In this document: in pieces, positions 48,266 through 61,529 of the stretch
How the letters are laid out: each line of letters starts with the position of its first letter
How positions within the stretch are numbered: the first letter of the stretch is position 1
Assembly (NCBI GenBank): GCA_029224185.1
Contig: CM055192.1
Span: forward strand, 18,240,739-18,304,738
From: Karalla daura
Taxonomy: Eukaryota > Chordata > Actinopteri > Chaetodontiformes > Leiognathidae
Reading direction: 5' to 3'
DNA: 64,000 nt
Notes under the pieces: model-generated
What the model was told of the DNA's origin: nothing
The model's input: the letters and a program-made list of their open reading frames with translations, nothing else
The model's database searches: none
Made by a program: the position numbers and the translations under genes

Positions 48266-51200
48266 TATACATAGATGCCTGGTGTGTCTCATAGTAAAGG
48301 ATGAGAGAAAGTGTTAGTATTTGATGCTCTGGGGCTAAGTGTATAAATGTATGCTTTACACTAATGTGTTCCCTTAATGCACATTGCAGTGGTGCATAGG
48401 CTGCCCTTTGTGTGAATCACAGGCACACTTAACAGTTACAATGAGTACCTAACCTAAATAGTCCCTTTCTCTGGAGGTAATACTAACAAGATGTCAAAAG
48501 GCACATACATTTCCATAATGCATGTGAGTGCCATCCCGCTCAATGATCTATCTTTGCTATTCAACCTGAAAAGGAAAAAAAACAACAGTTCAGCCTCAAA
48601 CTATAATCCTTTCTCAAAATGGCCCTTATCAGCACAGTCTATAATGACCTATCATGATTAAGTGTTTAATAGTGCATTTGTTGATGTCCTTCAGCTGCTG
48701 ATAGGAGCCATATTTCAGGGTTCATCTGTTAGTGTATCTCAAAGATCTCTCTGTTCAGGGAGCTCCCGTGTGATAAATGAGCCTCAATGTAGTGATCCTC
48801 TGTCTTTTCAGTTCAGGTGGATGTGAAAACTGTCAGCAACAGCACACCGTGTTATTTAACAGCATGTGATTTTGTCCAGTTTGGTTGCATGTTGTTATTG
48901 TTGTAAACATTTGAAAGCTCTTCTTTTGTACTCTGAACTCTGACAGTTCGGCACTGACTGAGAGGATGTGCCGACAGCTACTTTAAATTTCAGAAATGGT
49001 TCACTCGGATGCTACAGTGCACTCCAGAACTTTGAGTGCTAATTTAGGAACTTCCACAACATTTGGACACTTTCATGAAAAAAAAGATTACTGAGGCACA
49101 CGCTTTTGGACCCCTGTGAGAGTACGAAATTAGACTGGCACTGACACTTTATGAGATCAGGTATGAGAGGACGGTCACATTATCTGGACATCAGAGAGGA
49201 AAGAAACATGCTCTAAGCAGTGGGCTCCGCTTTTTGGTCATGAATGTTTGATCTATTCTCTGCCATTATGCCGCTAACAGAAGCTTTTAAGAATCCTGGT
49301 TTATGCCAGGCTCCAACAGCGAGGACCAATTAGACACAATGGCGTTATCTGGACAAGGACCAAGCTGCAGTGCAGCACTGGTGACTTATGAAGTGCCCGT
49401 AGGGATGTGCTGGCACAAGGCATGTTGCAGGAGTGGTCACACAGTGCCCACAATAGCCTGCATCACACATATTCAGATGGGCTGTCGAATCTCCGCTGCG
49501 TGGCACTTTAGCTGGCTGCAGGAAGGGAGAGGGGGGGCGATGGAGAAAGAATACATTACAGAGGGATTACGCACCCAGCATGCCAAGTCTCTTGCAGGAG
49601 TCTGTCATGCTGCATTTAATATGTAAGTGTGTGTGTGTGTGTGTTTTTGTGGTGGGGTGTGGGGTTGAAAGACAGATGGAGTGCTACTGTGTGTCAGTGG
49701 CTTTTTTGTGGTTTGCCAAAGTTTACACCATTGTTATAGCCAGTATCTAGTGCATTCATTACTGTAACTGCTGTTCCAAATGCTTTACATTCCCTGGCGC
49801 AGAAGCTCTAATTAAAACAAAGTGCAGTCATTAGAGATCAATTACATACAAGTTTATCACCATTCAATGATGGGTTAACACTATGCATGCTAATATAATG
49901 AACAGGTTACCAACTACAACTACTGCATTGCATACACTACCAAAGGTGAAGAGTACACTGTATGCATATACAGTACAGCATGGCATAAAAAGCATCAAAG
50001 CTTTTTATCCCTCCCTGTTATCCAAGCAAGCTAATGCAGTTTTATGTTCTTGCAGAAATGTAAATCACCTTATTTGCAGTATTTGCAGCCATCCATTGCA
50101 GCCTCTGTAGACGGTTCAGTAGAAAGACTTTTCTGCATCTCACGTGTGGAATCTAATTATAGACTCATTTGCACTTCAGAGGAGGAGATAGTGGGCTTAG
50201 CTTGGTGTAAGGGATGCGCAGCCATCTAATAAAAAGACTTGACGTTTTATTGAATCCCCTCAGTTAGAGGCACATTTCGCATCCAGCCGTCGCATTAGTA
50301 CAGTCAAACATCGGTTTGTAACTGTTAGTCGGTGTGAGCAGGCTCATTAGTGATTGACAGTTATATAAACATTTACTTAATCTGAAAGCGAGTGGGTGCC
50401 TGACAAACACTCTACCGACTAAATTACCCCTCTGGGTGAGCTGGATGAGCTCTAATCAGCACTTTGTTGTAAACATCTTGCACAGCGGCATTTCATTGTA
50501 CCAACCAATCAATGTGCCGCATTCAAATCCAGGAAAGCTCTAGAAGTGGCCCACCCATCATATCAGCATGAGGACTTTAAGAGGTGAGCGCAGCTGTCTG
50601 TTGCTGCTGCACAACACCGTGACACTGCACTGTCACTCAGAGAAAGTTTCAAGGACACGCTGAACTCCCAAAGTTCTCTGCAAAAGCCCATCCTCCTCGC
50701 CTTCCTCCCCTGTTTACCACACTCTACCTCAGAGATGCTGACTCTGTGGAGAGGCGCAGATCTGTCAGCGCAGGAAGATGAAGCGCACGTGCACCTCCCA
50801 CTTCGTTAGAGCGTCGTTCTACTGACTCATCCAGGAGCTTTACACAATCAGTCCAGTGGCTCTGGGGCGATGGATTCGCATAGGACATAAATGCTACTAA
50901 GAGTCGACTCATGATTGTGTGTTTTTGTCTGTGACGTGCCATCAAATGTTGAAGCCTCTCATGCACTTCTTCTCTCCTGTGACAATCACTCCCAGAGGCC
51001 ACAGTGTCAGAGGCACATACGAGTGTGCAAGAGAGACAATTATCACTGTTGTGCAGCAATGGTTGGGGCTGGGCAATTTTAGGCAAAATGAAAGTTACAG
51101 TGCTGTGCCACATATTGTTGAACACTCAAAATGTACTTAGCAAAGATGGGCACATATATGTTACAGTCAAACATTCGATGCACTGAATACTCGGTTTTCA

Positions 51201-54200
51201 TGAAGTCAAAATTCTGTGGATCATGGATCATTCTGTCTGGATCATCATAATTTCACAGCTTTTGATGGACTTCATAATTTGCAATAGGTCCAAATGTACA
51301 TGCACATCTATAGCATCTCTGGTTGATAACCCTAACCCTAACCTTTTTTTAAAATTTTGAACTTTAATGGCTTGCTGTTGTTAATGGCCCTCCCATCGGG
51401 ACTATTGACCTGTTTTTGCAGCTGAGGCAATCTAACATGGGACTGGACCTTTGTGCAAAATGTGGTCATTTTTCGTGCATGGGAAGTAGGACTTCCTTGG
51501 AAGAAGAAGAGGAAAGAAGAAAGAAAGAAGAACATGCAGCAAAACAATGGCCCAGCCGCTAATTATACCTTCTGTGCACAGCACACTCTGCAGCCTTTAT
51601 CATTCATTAATGTTGCAATACCTTTGCTTAGGAAAATGCAGGCACTCAACCGCCTCAAAGAAACCTGCCCCCTTTTAAACGGCAACAGATCACAGAGATG
51701 ATGGCAAGCCAAAGGAGAAGAATATGCCATATGTCACTTCAGGTTTCTTGCACTTTCCATTTAATATGAAAATAGCACACACAGAGACCTGGCAAAGACC
51801 CTGGTGGAGATCTGAAGCTGGCATAATCTCTACATCTCCTCCACCCCACTCAAGTCCCCAGAACAGTCCTCAGTTCAATAATGTAACACTACATCCTGCC
51901 AGAGTTAATAGTAGCAAGTTTCAGGGTGAAAAAGTTTTCATTTCAAATAATCATGCCCACTTCAGTCCACACTTTCCCACATCAGGTCTTATGTTAATGC
52001 CTCTGAAGGGCTGGCAAGGGAAGGACGTGCATTTTGCTCTCTCACTTCATACAATATACAGGGCTGTGCCCTCTCAGTGAAAAGATGATTTCTATCTTCC
52101 ATCTCTCCGGCTGTCTGTTACCTCTTGCCTCATAAAACGTTTGGCTAAATGATAAGGTTTTGACCTCATTTTTCTGTAGTGTACATCGGCTTGTGACTGA
52201 ACTGCAAGCAATGTGAATTTGTCTCTCACGAATTTTGCTCTGTTCAATTGAACCATTCTGGGTATTGAACTGAGTAATGTAAGGAATTTTATAAACATAT
52301 TTTATTTTCTGCTCATATTTTATTTTTTACTCAAATATATATATATAACTCTTTTCTGTTTTGCTTTCTGCACGAAATGTGGCTTCGACATCCACACAGA
52401 TGCGCCATAGGTCCTCAGAGGTCTTATGAATTGTAACAAACTCCTCTCAGTGTTCTCAGGTGCTATGCCGACTTTATAGGGAAAAATAAGAATAATAGAT
52501 AAAGACAGCTGAAGATATCTTTTTCTCTAATGAAGCATCTCTCCAACGGCTTCCTGCAGTGACGGAACAGCGCAAACCGCGTGTGTGGATGGGCTCTGAC
52601 AATGTGAGACTACTAAAGATGGAAAGTGAGAGGGATGACAGAACAAAGGAGGTGCAGATGATCATTTGTTGTTGTTTTCTCTGCTATGGCTTTCTCTCCT
52701 CCCACAGACAGACAGAAAATATTTGAACCTTTTCTGGGCCAGAGACTGTGTCTGCTGCTCTCCACTGCTCTCCCTCCCCTGTTCCTCTCACTGGAGAGTT
52801 TCATCCCACGGTATTTCACACACCCAGAGGCAGCGGCTGCTGCAAACCTGCACATGCACATTTGCACATGTATAAGCCTCGGAACAGATGCACAAACATT
52901 ACTGAAGTACATTTCTGGAACACTACTGAAATATGCATACTGTATTCACACAAACATATACAAATACACATCCAGCAGTCCAAACAATTTGGGACAAAGT
53001 CATATTTCTGCCGAACTACACTTTTGAGAGTACATCGATCTTACCTTTAGAGAGCAACTAGGCTGCAAACATGCACTTTTTTTAATATGTGTACAGAGAA
53101 GATGTACATCGGCCTTATTTTTATCCACCATACTGGATAAAAAGACAGACAACCAAGACACATCGATAGATGTAAAGAAAAAGCACAGGTGCAAGACCCG
53201 TATCTCTACAGTTGTTCCCCATTGGCAAAAAACACTGTCCTGAAGTCTGAGAGTCAGCACTTTTATAGTTTGTGCTCCTCTGTTTACCATATTTGCAAGA
53301 TTTCTAATGTAGCTCTGCAGTGGTCTCCCAGGACAGAGATGCAAAGTTGCGGAGGTGGAGAGGCTATGCTGTGAAGCACTGTTAAATGGTTGCTGGGAAG
53401 CCTCATAGCTCCCCCATCTGGACAAAACCAAGCTATCAAGCTGTGCCACAAAACAAATTCTGGGAGACTTGTAATACTTTCAGTGCCAAGGTTACAGCTG
53501 CTGCATGATGAGAAAATTGCTCTGCTGGAATCAGCACTCTCTACATTTTAAACAACTTCCCCGTTGTTGCTTTTTTAATCATAATTATGGCTTTCAGTTG
53601 TCACACTTTGATTGTCATATCTATGATGAGTAACTAAGGGCAGGTCAGACTTTGACAAACCCATTATATGACGCTCAGAGCAGCTCTGTCAGTGTCTATA
53701 CAAACACAATTTGATCTCAGAGTTTCTGTGCGGGTGTTTGTTCGGATGTTGGGGATAAGACAATAATTGTGTCCTTTGAACACAGGAAAAGAGCCCCCAA
53801 CAGGGATACAATACAAATCACAAAGGCAGGACTGTGTGAGCTGGAGAAATGTGAATGAAAGGCTTGTGTCTCTCAGCGCCAGAGAGGGAGAGTCCTAGGG
53901 CAGGGGACAGGGGGCTGTGATTGGTTTGTTTCTGCACATACCAGTCTCTTCCAGGATGTTCTTTGGACGCCACAGATGTTTGGATGAAACACACGGGCAC
54001 AAGTCGCGCTGGCCACGGTTCAGCTGGGTCTGTGAATGGTGCCTTTCAAAGCCCCACCGAACCACATGGCGCCCAGGACCACAGCCTCAAAGCCTCGCTA
54101 GACTAACTCAATATTTTAAGCATAAAAGGATTAAAAGCCTTTTTTCCCCTAAAAAGACACAAATATTTGTTTTACAAATTAGATGTTATGAATGCAGCGC

Positions 54201-54570
54201 TGCATTGTCCCTTATTCCTCCTGTGCTTCCGGCATCAAATAAACCAGCAGAGGGGAATTTCTCTGAACATCCGTCAGATGGGCTGTCCATAATGAGCCGT
54301 TTAAACCTCCCTTTGATGAGTACAAAAAAACTTTCTTTTTGCAGCAACTGCTCAAAGTTCTACAAATTGAATTATCTTTCACTTCTCTGCAGAACTTTGT
54401 CCACCTCACACTTTCTCAAGATTTCCATCTTGTTAGATCTCTCGGCTTTTACCAGGCAGGCTAATCAAGAGAGATTTAGTCAGTTATCCTGGTCCCCTTT
54501 GCAATTATAAAGGCATAAGATACAAAATGAAAAGCCTCTCCATTGATGAAATCATTACCTTCTGATTTTA
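48266..54570. other. Intergenic, no gene recognised
   Basis: It holds an open frame of 107 codons (49303-49626) ending at a perfect gtaagt string, and a (GT)n at 49627-49644. There is a hairpin at 50485-50520 and a telomere-like AACCCTAACCCTAACC at 51328-51343. The 197-codon frame at 53917-54510 is long, but its composition is irregular and no domain is visible. No transposon or RNA gene is supported. Confidence 0.45.
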
Positions 54571-54601
54571 GTGTGTGTGTGTGTGTTTGTGTGTGTGTGT
54601 G
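54571..54601. repeat. (GT)n microsatellite, interrupted
   Basis: A GT run with one GTTT interruption near 54587. Confidence 0.9.
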
Positions 54602-55099
54602 GATATACACAAATACAACTATCCCACTGCTCCAAAGCTTATTCCCCCTGATGGGAGGGGCCACGATATCCAATTAATAAGAGAGGTTAAGGTTGACTTT
54701 CCACTGGCTGGCCCAATCACAGCATGTGCCCTGGTTAATTTAGTAACAAAGTCATGGCAGGGGTGGGTGGCCACTTAGGGGAAAAGCAAGCTCAGGAGAA
54801 GGGATGGATGAGAGGAAGCACGATAAGGACTGAGGGAAAGATTGCGGCCTCCTGACAGCACGGCTTGCATGGCAAATGAGGAGGCTGACTGAACAAAAGC
54901 AGAATCTGTAATGGGAACGATCAGACTACTTCAGGAGAAAGTCGAGTGCTACAACAAGGTGCAAAACAAAACTTTTACCTCATGCAGAGCAGGAGAGCTT
55001 CACCGCCTCAACACAGGCACAAAGTACGCACAGAAATGTCAATCGCATTTCCAGCTTTTTGCCAAAAATCATTGCCACAAAACACTGCAATTTTATCCC

Positions 55100-55171
55100 T
55101 GCTCGATCCAGAGCAGCATGACGGGGGGCAGCTGTCTGGTGGGACATCCGAGCAGAGTTCACACACACACA

Positions 55172-55229
<58 letters not shown>

Positions 55230-55350
55230 GGGAGATCATGCAAACTCCACACAGAGACGCCCCTCAATCCAACCTGGAGTTGAACCCAGGATCATCTTGC
55301 TGTGAGGTGTGACAGTGCTATCATATACTCATCCACTGTGTCGTCCTGAT
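55100..55350 (+). repeat. Dispersed teleost repeat containing a (CA)n expansion
   Basis: The 3' half is well preserved: 'gatcatgcaaactccacaca', 'ttgaacccaggatcatc', 'cttgctgtgaggtgtgacag'. The 'cacacacac' stretch normally found in the middle of the repeat has grown into a 64-base CA run (55161-55224) that replaces the adjoining part. The 95-133 codon frames here are repeat artefacts. Confidence 0.75.
55161..55224. repeat. (CA)n microsatellite inside the dispersed repeat
   Basis: A CA run with one CAAA interruption at about 55173, flanked on both sides by repeat-derived sequence. Confidence 0.95.
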
Positions 55351-57884
55351 GTGACATGTGACTGCATTTCAATCAACTGCAGCACTCACCTGGCTCTGCC
55401 TGAGACGCTGCCACTCTCTCCACTCTCTCCACTCTCCCCTCCCCCTCAGACGAAATATCCGATCTTGCAAAAAAAAAAAAAGATTGATAGATGTTGCCAA
55501 AATATAGTACACATGTACATGCACACCTCATCGGGACTGAATACCTGCCTCAACTCTGACAAGCAGTCATGGCCGACGCTCAGGCACATCCGCGCTTGCT
55601 AAATTCATATCTAGACTCTGACGGCAGTTTTGCCTCAGCAAGCTGAGAAGTATTCCCGTCTGCTGTCTTCTTTTTCCCCCCTCTGTCTTCCTCCCTCCCT
55701 CCCATATCTCACCCTGCCTGCCGCTATCTCCGTCACATCTTTCACACTTTGGTTTATGAATCCAAACTGACTGGCTTTCCAAAACTTTGAAAAAAAAAGT
55801 GACTCTGAATAGAACATGTAGCCCTTCGGCTCCCGGGGCCTCCACGAATCCTGAGCTTCTGTGAGAGATGCATTTCAGATGTGGGGAAACAAAGAAAGTG
55901 AAAGTAAAGGGAAAGATTTCAAAGTTACAAGTAATGGAAACCTTTGAAAGCACAGGTGATAAAGAGATTCAGGAAAATTATAAAAGGGTGTTTGTTTAAT
56001 AATGATAAAAAATAAAAAAAGAAGTTAAGCCACATATTACCAAAATTTCACTGTTGTTTCATCATTTCCAGTGGAGATCTAACCTATCTTCATAAGCTCT
56101 TAAAGAGGGCATTCTCAGCAGTATTATCTTAATGCAATGTCATCATATCGCAGAGGGCTCTTATTCTGAATAAATGTTTTCATCTATCCTTGAAAAACTT
56201 CCCCTATGGCTATATCATAATATTTCATTACTTTGGTGTAATTTTCACAGCCAAAAAGAATGAACAAAGTGTGTAAGCTCAATTCGATGCAGCTATGGTC
56301 TTTTAGAGTTTCAAATTGAATTTCACCTACCTTCAAAGTCTTGTAACACAATTAGGCTTATAGTGCTTTGACTTTAAATGTGATTTTGTTCTGAAGAGTC
56401 TTTGTTCTGAATATCTATTCTTAGAAGTTAATTGCATTTTCAGTTGTTTTTGTTCAGTGGTGTAAAATGGGCATTCATGACACCTGGCTCACATCCCCGC
56501 TCACAGGATACCACGTGTCAGATTCCTCGCCGCAAGGTGAAATTACTACTTTTGAATTTTTAATTTAATGTACGATGTTTTGTTGCAAAAGTCTGTATAG
56601 ATTAGCAACAGAAATGCAGATGATTTCTGCCTTTGCTTTTCTTTCTCTTTGTTCTGTTACTAAATTGGCACACTGGGTTTCACATGCAAGTTTCCAGTCT
56701 TTTGTTGGCTGAAGATTTCAATGGTTCATTAACTTGCTTTCCTCACTGAGATCCCAAAAAGGTCTCATAAAGTTAGGGTGAATGGTCTGCTTTACAGAGC
56801 AAGAAAAGATGGTCTAATTAAACTATGCCCTCCACCATTCTATTTAACCTTTGACTGCTTTTTTAATGAGTTACTCACATGGAACGGGTTTGAGTTATGG
56901 ACACATAAATGTGGGGGAAAAAATGGCTCTGCTTTTCACAAATGCCTCAGACTTAACCTGGGGTTATCACAGTGAGGAAATTACAGTATGAATAAGTAAG
57001 TGTAAAGCGTCCATTAATCACTATTTCTCAGCACTGGGATTTAAAAATTGTATCCATTGCTTACAGTACAAGAAACATAAACGTACATACACCGCTTTCT
57101 GAGAGAAGCTGATTCTTCATCCTCATGTGAGGACGCGGGAAAGAGTAAAGCAATGGGGAGTGTGATGTTTCTCTCTGTATGTACAGTATTATAGCCCAGC
57201 ATCCAGCTAATCAGGCCATGCCAGTGCAACGTCCCAGGAGCCTCCTCAGCAGCCATCTGTGAGTGCAGCACAGAGAATAACCAACAGGGAGTCTGGGCAG
57301 GCTGGAAATGCTGAATCGAATCTGTGCTACCAGCTGAAGAGGAGAAAAGTCAAATGAAATATCTGGGATTTTTATAGAAACAAAATGCTTAGATATTGTT
57401 TTGCAGGGTTTTTCCAAGGAGTGCAGACACTATTTTGCCTGCAAAAAAGGTTCAAATATTTGCTTAATGTTTTCTTTTTCTTCTTTTTCCATCACAAGGT
57501 TTAGCATTTGGAATGTCAAAAGACCTCAATTCAACAATAAAGCTCCCCAAACCTCTTGAACCGTATTACAATGCCTCGACTACCAATTGTCTTCCATTTT
57601 GTCTTGAGGGGACTAAATGACTAATGGACAGATCAGGTGAGGGAGTGACCAATAGAGGGAGAAGTGGAAGGAGAATGGGTGGGTGGGTGGGTGTGAAAGG
57701 GTGCTGTCCGGAAGTGAGAGAAGGAAAGGAACAGACTTCTCTATCATGTCTGCACAGACAGCACTGGGATTTGGAGTAAGAGACAGTGCAGAGTGGCGGA
57801 GAGACAAATAGCTTCTTTTGACCTTTGCGAGAATGGCTACATACAGTAATAATCCAGTTTGTGTGTGTGTGGTGGTGTGACGGA
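55351..57884. other. Intergenic, no gene recognised
   Basis: Contains a three-copy CCACTCTCT tandem (55411-55441), an A run (55470-55481) and (TGGG)n at 57676-57693. Open frames are featureless. Confidence 0.5.
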
Positions 57885-57915
57885 GGGAGTGGAGGGAGGA
57901 GGAAGGGGGGGGGGG
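57885..57915 (+). other. G-quadruplex-forming tract
   Basis: Two GGG runs are followed by an 11-base G run that can supply two more tetrad strands. Confidence 0.65.
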
Positions 57916-60237
57916 TTAGCTAGCCATGATATTGGGGTTTTTACTTTTGCTGCAGAGAAAAACTCTTCCCACATACTGCTGAGGAAGATAAGAGTGGGAG
58001 GATGGCGCCCTGCGCGCTCCTGCAGAGCCCAGCTTTTGTACATGTTTGTCAGTGTTTGATCTCCCAGTGTTGGAGCTCTGGTGACGACGTCGGGATTCGT
58101 TCATCACACAGTTTAAAACTGACCAGGATGCCACTGCGCACTGTGAATACTCAAATCCCTTTAAAGATTTGTTCCATCTGGATCAAAATCCTCCCTCCAG
58201 TGCTGCTTTTTTTTCTTGCAGCCTCCACCCAGCCTGCACTTCATTCAGATCTTGAACTCTGAGATTTCCACTTTATGCGCCTTCATTAAAGTCTAACTAG
58301 CGCTATAATTCCCCAGCCTTTGATTCAAAAGCTCTCTTCTGCACTTTTTTGCCACACAGTTCATGTGGGATATAGCCTGCAGCGATGCGCGAGCAGTGTT
58401 GCAGCGTTATGGGCCCTTCACTTTTTCATCTGCTACAGCAAAGAGGTTAGCATGATGGACTAGTTACTGGTGGGGCCTGTCACAGTAGTGTGCACTGCAC
58501 TCTGATCTACATCGTTCTGGGCTTTAAGTACTACTTCATGCCCTGAGCAATTATGGGCTGCAGTGCTATAGTCTGCCTGAGAGAAAGCAGAAGATGTATT
58601 GGTAGGAACAGCGCTACTTGGAATTGTGAATTATTCATCTATTACATTTCTGTGGTAGTGATTTGGATCTTTGGCTGCATTAGTTGATTCACTCTCACCT
58701 GTAATTTCCGGCAGCCCACTCTGTCATATATGCTTTTAACGGAGCCTTTTCTTGTGCTCTGAGTTTTGAGCACAATATCAATAAATGCTGCATTACAATG
58801 TGTCCTGGGTCGTGGCATTTTCAGATTAGGCTTTTCCTTCCTGTCCTTTCTCACCCGGTCTTACAAAATGACTTTTATTTGTAGCAGCATGCCACCTCTT
58901 GTCTTTAGATTTTTATCCTTTCCCTCCCATCACTTGTATCATTCTGCCTTCGACTCATAGATGTTTGATGAATGGGCTCATTCTGGTTGGATCAGTCCAT
59001 CCATTTCAATCTGACACCGCAGCCCCTTACGCGTTTGCCCCTAATGCCACCTTCACAATCATCTTCCCGGCCATGCACACCCATTCAATTTGCAGGGGAA
59101 TCCCTGTCAGCCACACGCTGAATCTGGGTCTAATGGTCTACAGCTGACTGGGCAGGATGTGCTGCGCCATTAAGGCACATGCAGCGGGATCATGTCTCGT
59201 TGCATGTCCCACTGACTCCAACAGGAGGGAGGCCACTTGATTCAGTGGCACATCAGTGCATGGACACATTAATAACTGCCTCGAAGACTCCAATGACTTA
59301 TGAGGTTGTGAAAAAAGTATCATCCTCCAGGATTGGTGCGCTGTACAACATAATCAATTACAGGAGAGCAAAATACATGCCACTTTATTATTACAAATAA
59401 TAAATGAACATTAGGCGGCTGGTAATGCAACCAATTTGTCTTTCTGAGGGTCGCTAATGACGCAAAACAATCTCCGTGAACTCCCCACAAAGAACTTTGG
59501 GTATTCTGGCACTTTCCATTAAAAATTGAAATGCAATCAGTGTTGTAATCTTCTGCTGCAACTCCTGCTGAAGTCAATGGTGCTGAAACAACAGCCAGCC
59601 AGTTCAATCTAATATCAATCAATCATTGGAGATTGTGCTTGCAGGATGAAACTGCTGAGACAGAGAGAGGCTTTTCCTGGTGGTGGGGTACCCACAGCTA
59701 CTATACATTCCACATAGAGACAAACGGGGAGTGATCAAGGTGCTAACTGAAAGTCATGCCTTTGTGTTATGATTTTAAGTATGGCCAGATTGCTTTAAAC
59801 TCTATGTGACCTTCTCTAAATATATTTGCTTGTTCTCTAAGCTGGGGACGTCCTTGTCTGTGTGCTCCACTCGCTGCCGATGCTCATTAAATAACCTCCC
59901 ACCGGGTCTCGGGGTCATGGACACTGGGCTGAGTCGTCTCTGTCATCTGTGGTGAGGAATACCAGAGAAGCCCCGTCTGAGTGCCATTCAGACAGTCACA
60001 CCTTCACCCCCCCTCTCTACGCACACACACACAGACACTCAGCACTAATGAAAGAGATGAATTATTGCTCTGGGTGTCCACACTTTCACAGAAAGTGACG
60101 TCAGTGTAAAGCCACAATAATGCTGTATCCACACAGAGAGGAGAAAGGCGATGACTCAATGCTTTGTGCTCTGCATACTCGCCGTTGTGTGTGTTTGTGT
60201 GTCCTGGTGAAAGGGAAAGCACGTAGAAGGTGGTGGA
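57916..60237. other. Intergenic; possible regulatory element at 59270-59480
   Basis: No gene is seen. At 59270-59480 homeodomain-type sites (ACATAATCAATTACAGG, CGCTAATGACGC, GGTAATGC) lie in repeat-free sequence, which suggests a regulatory element. The frames at 58002-58262 and 58766-59147 have no domain. Confidence 0.4.
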
Positions 60238-60266
60238 GGGCGGGGGTGTGAGGGGGGTGGGGGGGG
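60238..60266 (+). other. G-quadruplex-forming motif
   Basis: G-runs of 3, 5, 6 and 8 are separated by loops of one, five and one bases, a canonical match. Confidence 0.8.
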
Positions 60267-60949
60267 TACGAGGCTGGGAAAGCCTTCAAACATGAAAACA
60301 CAAACACACATCTACACAAACACACACAGCGACCCTCCTTTTTCTACGATTCAGTGGCTTGGTAAAGCCCAGATGTCGTAAACAGGATTTATGTCATTTA
60401 ATTAAGCTTTTGTACAATTACCTTTATTTACAGCTGCATGAAGCAGGCAATGGGGAGCTCATGGCAGTGTGAGCCAAACAGAGAGGTCGTAATTTCTGTC
60501 CTTTGCTTCTCACTGTTCCCCTGATATGAGAACAAGTCCCCACAGTGTGTAGTCTACATGTTTTGGTTGATGGAGCTGCATATTTCCATTTATTGCAAAT
60601 CAGTTCTGTGTAATGGTAATTACACATATTCATAACCAAGGGTCTTGATATCACAGTTTATTGCAATTAAGGTAAGTGGTTGGACAGATGCTGTGCTTTG
60701 TTATCCAGGTGCATATTTGTGTTAGAAGCATGTCAAGCTCAAAATCTCAAATCTATATCCTTCTGGATAAATTGAATCTGAGAATCTGATTCTGCCTGTG
60801 TTCTCATCTCCTGCTAATGCGTCATATTAATTTCCACCAATCTGTTCAATAATTTGAGAGGAAATATGAGGCTGACACGTTTCATAATGGTGATGTATTC
60901 CACCTTCCTACATATGGCAGTTTAAGGACACTTCAGTTTTGATGTTACA

Positions 60950-60963
60950 GTGCCATCTACTGG
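60950..60963 (-). promoter_or_regulatory. CTCF core motif, minus orientation
   Basis: The minus strand reads CCAGTAGATGGCAC, matching all 14 positions of the core CCASYAGRKGGCRS. It is among the best matches in the window. Confidence 0.6.
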
Positions 60964-61145
60964 ACTGACTGAAAAACAAACCAGCTTTTCCCTCGTGGCT
61001 GATGCAGGAAATCTATCAAAACATGTGATTGTGTGTACCATGTCTGTTTGCTCTGGTGACAACAGAGGCCCTCTCTGACAACTGTTCCCATATTTGTGTC
61101 AAACCATTGGAACACATGGCTGTGTCTGTGTGTGCTGGCTTTCTG

Positions 61146-61146
<1 letters not shown>

Positions 61147-61240
<94 letters not shown>
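61147..61240. repeat. (CA)n microsatellite, 47 uninterrupted units
   Basis: The longest simple repeat in the window, perfectly regular. It explains the His/Thr and Cys/Val frames on the two strands. Confidence 0.98.
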
Positions 61241-61244
<4 letters not shown>

Positions 61245-61515
61245 CACTGCTGGCATTGTTTTCACTCCAGGAGGGCATGAGTCTCATCAGCATGGCCATT
61301 GTGAAGCAAAAGGCAATCACTGTGGACATTTCATATAAACAATATATTTATCACATCACATACAATGCATTAGAATGCAGGACAAAGCAGGGACAATGTG
61401 CATTAACTGTCATTAGCTAATATGAATATGTTATCAGTGAGACTTGCAAATAAATACTGCCCTGTTTGCTTCAGTCAGACAAAACGTCTGTTGTTTATGG
61501 GGTTGTAGGATCTGA

Positions 61516-61529
61516 CCAGCAGAGGGAGC
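61516..61529 (+). promoter_or_regulatory. CTCF core motif, plus orientation
   Basis: CCAGCAGAGGGAGC matches the CTCF core at 13 of 14 positions; the single departure, A for C at position 12, is a common variant. It points away from the site at 60950. Confidence 0.55.

Noticed and set aside
53917..54510. 197-codon open frame
   Set aside because: No recognisable domain, uneven composition, no promoter or poly(A) context. It is probably chance openness.
54911..55312. 133-codon and overlapping frames
   Set aside because: They are mostly translations of the dispersed repeat and its CA tract.
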